This document shows positions 4,770-7,469 of a stretch of 7,469 nt of DNA, piece by piece. The translations under genes and the position numbers were made by a program. Each line of letters opens with the position of its first letter. Position 1 is the first letter of the stretch. The stretch is from Synechococcales cyanobacterium PMM_0003. GTDB taxonomy: Bacteria > Cyanobacteriota > Cyanobacteriia > Pseudanabaenales > Pseudanabaenaceae. The DNA lies in contig CASBRC010000379.1 in the NCBI GenBank assembly GCA_949128015.1, forward strand, positions 1 through 7,469, read 5' to 3'. The notes under the pieces were generated by a model, which saw only the letters and a list, made by a program, of their open reading frames with translations, did not search any database and was not told where the DNA came from.

Positions 4770-6650
4770 CTAGGGCTTGAAGCTGACTGGACAATTAGGT
4801 TTTTCAGCACTTTCGACAGGAACTGGATCGGGAGGTAAAAGCGCGACGATATGAGGAACAGGGCGCGGCTCGTAAGCCATCACTGACTTACCGCGATAGG
4901 CAAGTGCTGCGCTGGCTCCTGAGTCGAGCATTACCACATCTTGCAACCCAGCCTTTGCTAATATTTTACCTAAACCAACGGAATCGATCATCTCCATGGT
5001 TACGCCGATCACAGGTCGGCCAGAACGATCAATCCCCCAAAAAGCGCGATCGCGACTAGCATCAAACCCGTAGAGCTTACCAAAGGATTCCGCCGATTGA
5101 GGTTTGCCATCACGGACTAGCCAACCTGCTCCAACAAAAGCATCGGTTACATCTGATAATTCGGCTCTAACGGCTTCGATAGAGGTATGCTTAGCCGCAT
5201 TAAAAGGAATGAATTTAATTGTCGTTGGGCTAATCAAAACAAGAGGACGACCATTGAGAAGCGGATTTTCACCCTTGTTGCCTGTATTAAATACTCCTGC
5301 ATAACTAGAAAATTGGCTCATTACGGGGCCGATCATTGTATTGCCATCAATACGCTCAAGAGAGAAAAAGCCACCATCAACAGCTGCGATCGCCTTGGGA
5401 GTCATTACCAAGATTTCGGCAACCTGAGCGCGTTTATCGGCGTGAGCTGTGACTGCGCGACCACCGTATACAAGTGTGAGCGGCAACCCGTCAACGGTTA
5501 TTTTCTTCTTTTCGACAGGTGTAGTGAAATTAATTGTGCCATTACTAACCGTCGGCAATAGTGAAAATTGACTTGCGGAAGTTCCACTTGAAGCCTGTTC
5601 GATTGCCTCACTAAATCGCGATTGACCAAAGCGCATGATCGACAATAAATCTTCTGACTCATTTGCTGAGCGCTCTTGACGAGGATCGAGACTCATTGTG
5701 AGCGCCGCTTTGTAACCAGCTTCTTTGACTTTATCTTTAGCTCGTTCCGTAAAGTCACCTTCAGGATAGGTAAAGTAATCGATGGTAATTCCTAATTTTT
5801 TCTCAAGAACTTTCTTTGATTCTGTTACCTCTCGCTCAATTTCAGCATCACTTAGATTTGTCATGTTGAGATGATTGACCGTATGCGAAGCAACTGTGAT
5901 CAGACCACTTTTTTGCATCTCTCGCAATTGATCCCATGTAGCTTTGGGCTTTTGCCCACCAGTACCGACAAAGCGAGTATGCACAGACCATACCGCAGGA
6001 TAATTATATTTTTTGAGTAATGGAAATGCATACTTGTACTGACCAGCATAATTGTCATCAAAAGTAAGTAAAACAGGCTTTTCAGGTAACTGAGTACCTG
6101 TACGCAGATGGTTAACCATCTGATCGATGGTGATTGGATTGTAGCCACCATCTTGAAGGGCTTCAAAGTGCTTTTCTAGATCATCAGGTGTGACATCCCA
6201 ATCCACATCTTTCACAGCCGTGATATCGTGATACATGATAATTGGGATTTTGGCGGTTCGGGCGCGATCGCTAATTTGGGGGAACGGGGCAGGAGTAAAA
6301 CTAGCAATTAGATCAGCGTTAATCGAGCCACTTAAACTTGACAACGTTGGCAATGGATCGTTTGCGATCGCATTGATCGATCTGACCTGATAAAGTGAAG
6401 CCGTTATCGAGTCCAGAGCATTGTATTGACAAAAAGATTGCGAACCGTTGGTGACAGTCGCCGTAGGATTAGCAGAATTTAAAGTCGATTCATAAACCAC
6501 TGAGTCCCCAACTGAGTTCCCAGAGGATAGACGATTGCTCACTAGTCGTGAAGCGATCGCCGCACCCATCCCCGTACCTAGGGCAGCTAATCCCAGTACG
6601 ATCAAAATCGTGTTCATGCTGCTGCTATTCTTACCGTTGCCCCTGCTCAT
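4770..6650 (-). CDS. Membrane-anchored polysaccharide deacetylase (NodB/CE4) fused to a phosphodiester-glycosidase (NAGPA) domain
   Basis: The 626-aa protein has four parts. Residues 13-34 form one hydrophobic segment (signal anchor), placing the rest outside the cytoplasmic membrane. Residues 35-130 are a Ser/Asn-rich linker. A NodB-type deacetylase domain follows at about 134-325: PIIMYHDI at 136-143, the TFDD motif at 196-199 (catalytic and metal Asp), SHTVNH at 255-260 with metal ligands H256 and H260, and YPEGDF at 295-300. The lead-in PIIMYHD is typical of PgaB/IcaB-like N-deacetylases. The C-terminal part, about 385-605, looks like the NAGPA/DUF2233 phosphodiester-glycosidase domain: AAVDGGFFS at 422-430, AFWGIDRSGRPVIGVT at 536-551, and VVMLDSGASAALAYRG at 572-587, where many relatives have LDGGGS. 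It probably trims acetyl groups and cleaves sugar-phosphodiester links on envelope or exported glycan; the substrate is unknown. The ATG at 6648-6650 has no clear Shine-Dalgarno; Met 12 is an alternative start. Confidence 0.88.
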   Translation of the reverse strand: MSRGNGKNSSSMNTILIVLGLAALGTGMGAAIASRLVSNRLSSGNSVGDSVVYESTLNSANPTATVTNGSQSFCQYNALDSITASLYQVRSINAIANDPLPTLSSLSGSINADLIASFTPAPFPQISDRARTAKIPIIMYHDITAVKDVDWDVTPDDLEKHFEALQDGGYNPITIDQMVNHLRTGTQLPEKPVLLTFDDNYAGQYKYAFPLLKKYNYPAVWSVHTRFVGTGGQKPKATWDQLREMQKSGLITVASHTVNHLNMTNLSDAEIEREVTESKKVLEKKLGITIDYFTYPEGDFTERAKDKVKEAGYKAALTMSLDPRQERSANESEDLLSIMRFGQSRFSEAIEQASSGTSASQFSLLPTVSNGTINFTTPVEKKKITVDGLPLTLVYGGRAVTAHADKRAQVAEILVMTPKAIAAVDGGFFSLERIDGNTMIGPVMSQFSSYAGVFNTGNKGENPLLNGRPLVLISPTTIKFIPFNAAKHTSIEAVRAELSDVTDAFVGAGWLVRDGKPQSAESFGKLYGFDASRDRAFWGIDRSGRPVIGVTMEMIDSVGLGKILAKAGLQDVVMLDSGASAALAYRGKSVMAYEPRPVPHIVALLPPDPVPVESAEKPNCPVSFKP

Positions 6651-6715
6651 AAAGATTTATAAATTTTTTGATATTACTACGGCTTATTTAAGCAGAGAGC
6701 CTTCGTGTGTACAAG

Positions 6716-6827
6716 TACTTACAGCAAATCCCAAACAAACCCACCACTAGATTTTTTGTAAAAGCCCCGCTTCGCAGGGCTTTTACAAAAAATCTGGGTT
6801 TGGTTTGTTTGCAATCTGCTGTAAGTA
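6716..6827. repeat. 112-bp imperfect palindromic element with terminator-like core
   Basis: Three blocks pair across the centre: TACTTACAGCA (6716-6726 with 6817-6827), CAAACAAACC (6732-6741 with 6802-6811), and AGATTTTTTGTAAAAGCCC (6749-6767 with 6777-6795). The loop region is GCTTCGC. The core is related to the element at 4686-4752: both contain AAATCTGGGTTTGG in the right arm and AAAAGCCCC in the left. It lies upstream of both divergent flanking genes, so it is not at any gene end. The left arm has diverged between the blocks (CCACCACT where the right arm predicts AAACCC). A MITE-like or REP-like mobile palindrome fits best. Confidence 0.85.
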
Positions 6828-6847
6828 GATGGGCATAATCAAACTCA

Positions 6848-6900
6848 AAGCCCAAAAAGCTGTAGCGCACGCTGCGCGTGCGCTACAGCTTTTTGGATTT
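6848..6900. repeat. Palindrome, 25-bp arms, copy 2 of the GCGCACGC-core family
   Basis: Arms 6848-6872 and 6876-6900 pair except for one mismatch and one G-T wobble near the outer end, around a TGC loop. It is the same element as 2835-2887. The pair G2851-C2871 there is A6864-T6884 here, a double change that keeps the stem intact. The left flank GCATAATCAAACTCAAAG resembles the arm of the palindrome at 2544. There is no gene end next to it. Confidence 0.87.
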
Positions 6901-6914
6901 CAAGGTTTCTTTTA

Positions 6915-7006
6915 ATAGCAATCCTAAATGCGTGGTGAGCGTAAACTCCTTCGTGACGCATTCTCACAACACGCCAAATCTTATATATACGATTCAGGAT
7001 TGCTAT
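6915..7006. repeat. MITE-like element with 11-bp terminal inverted repeats
   Basis: ATAGCAATCCT at 6915-6925 is repeated in inverse at 6996-7006, giving a 92-bp unit. Nested inside are further inverted pieces: ATGCGT (about 6927-6932) with ACGCAT (about 6956-6961), and GCGTGGTGAG against CTCACAACACGC. Size, TIRs and absence of coding capacity fit a miniature inverted-repeat element or a structured RNA. I see no certain target-site duplication; the flanks TTTA and ATAA/TATA are too AT-rich to judge. Confidence 0.6.
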
Positions 7007-7230
7007 ATAAAACTACAAGGTTTTATTTTAAATGCGATCTCAACTATGGTTTAATCAATATCTAAGGGAATTAGCGATGTTTTGTTAAAGTTATTTAAGA
7101 AATAAATCCCCTCTTTATTATTAAGGAAAACTGAAAATATCTATGAATTAGCAAGTCATCTCAGCACAATTCGAGTCTGCTCTACGTGGGGAATTCAGTC
7201 TAAATACCGACCTTGCTATTTGTAATAACC
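7007..7230. other. AT-rich leader region upstream of the PatA-type gene
   Basis: I see no open frame of useful length, no tRNA-like fold and no strong paired -35/-10 boxes in this stretch. It is AT-rich, lacks perfect HIP1 octamers, and presumably holds the promoter and 5' leader of the downstream regulator. The rest of the 580-bp intergenic region (6651-7006) is mostly the three palindromic elements listed separately, plus about 65 bp of AT-rich leader before the deacetylase gene. Confidence 0.5.
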
Positions 7231-7469
7231 ATGATGCGTCCTAATATTCATTTAGATAATCATATAGATGATTTAAGTAAAGAGCAAAAACAGTCTAGGG
7301 AGCTACTTAAAAGTCTAGAGTTAAGTAGAGATGGATGTGTCTATGTTGTACGCGATCGCATTCGTTGGTCGTTTTACATTCAACGTGGGAAATTGGTCTA
7401 TGCTGCTCACTCATTGGATAGTTTTGAAAGATTAGAAAGACATTTGCGATCGCTAAGTCGTGAAGTATC
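7231..7469 (+). CDS. N-terminal part of a PatA/PixG-type response regulator (runs off the window)
   Basis: Seventy-nine codons are visible before the window ends. After a polar N-terminus, residues 17-79 fit the PatA-type N-terminal domain (DUF4388-like) found ahead of CheY-like receiver domains in cyanobacteria. The pattern is a helix (QSRELLKSLELSRDG), strands with VYVVRDRIRWSFYIQRGKLV (36-55), then YAAHSLDSFERLERHLRSLS. Relatives include PatA (heterocyst pattern), PixG (phototaxis) and PilG/TaxP1 (pilus motility), which control type IV pilus or developmental output. The receiver domain would lie outside the window, so the subfamily cannot be decided. Two ATG codons (7231, 7234) are adjacent and neither has a Shine-Dalgarno. 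HIP1 octamers at 7352 and 7446 lie inside the gene. Confidence 0.75.
   Translation, partial: MMRPNIHLDNHIDDLSKEQKQSRELLKSLELSRDGCVYVVRDRIRWSFYIQRGKLVYAAHSLDSFERLERHLRSLSREV

Noticed and set aside
4629..4838. Plus-strand open frame crossing the ictB end and the shared palindrome
   Set aside because: It overlaps ictB in another frame, reads through a terminator-like stem and into the antisense of the deacetylase gene; nothing supports it as coding.
5187..5561. 124-codon plus-strand frame opposite the deacetylase gene
   Set aside because: It is antisense to the glycosidase domain and lacks any recognisable motif.
6688..6870. 60-codon minus-strand open frame upstream of the deacetylase gene
   Set aside because: It runs through two palindromic elements and has no family resemblance; it is a by-product of the repeats.
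7007..7230. Possible tRNA, riboswitch or clear promoter in the AT-rich leader
   Set aside because: I could not build a cloverleaf or a known riboswitch core, and no -35/-10 pair with acceptable spacing stood out.

Overview
The window looks like chromosomal DNA from a cyanobacterium. I count at least 19 perfect GCGATCGC (HIP1) octamers. The recognisable genes are cyanobacterial types: a UbiD decarboxylase of the plastoquinone route, an IctB-family membrane protein, a polysaccharide deacetylase fused to a phosphodiester-glycosidase domain, and the start of a PatA/PixG-type response regulator. The many GC-core palindromes with AAAGCCC/GGGCTTT flanks suggest a repeat-rich lineage, perhaps Pseudanabaena-like. 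That genus guess is from memory and is an inference.

Layout. Positions 22-54 hold a hairpin just past the 3' end of ubiD. ubiD runs on the minus strand (61-1578). Directly upstream on the same strand is a two-gene cassette: a Panacea (DUF4065/SocA-like) antitoxin (2047-2481) followed after 2 nt by a small putative toxin (1625-2044). Upstream of these are a candidate promoter, a 66-bp palindrome (2544-2609) and the decapitated remnant of a MazE/AbrB-type antitoxin (2590-2799). A perfect 25-bp-arm palindrome (2835-2887) abuts the stop of a three-repeat TPR gene (2887-3216, minus). A short divergent region carrying another hairpin (3275-3313) separates the TPR gene from ictB (3341-4708, plus). 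ictB and the large deacetylase-glycosidase gene (4770-6650, minus) converge on one perfect palindrome (4686-4752), which looks like a bidirectional terminator and also encodes the last IctB residues. The 580-bp divergent region 6651-7230 is packed with three palindromic elements. After it, the N-terminal part of the PatA-type regulator begins (7231 to the window end).

How the parts relate. The TA cassette and the antitoxin remnant form a small accessory island of about 1.2 kb with no HIP1 sites, between HIP1-bearing core genes. ubiD starts only 46 nt after the toxin stop with no visible terminator between them, so the decarboxylase may share transcription with the cassette. IctB and the deacetylase-glycosidase both belong to envelope or exopolysaccharide-related families. 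They are convergent, so they are not an operon.

The most interesting points are: a Panacea antitoxin paired with a toxin family I cannot name; several palindromic elements at gene 3' ends, two of which supply C-terminal codons; a compensatory base-pair change between two copies of one element; an IctB whose ligase-like motif has Tyr where true O-antigen ligases have the catalytic His; and the fused deacetylase-glycosidase.
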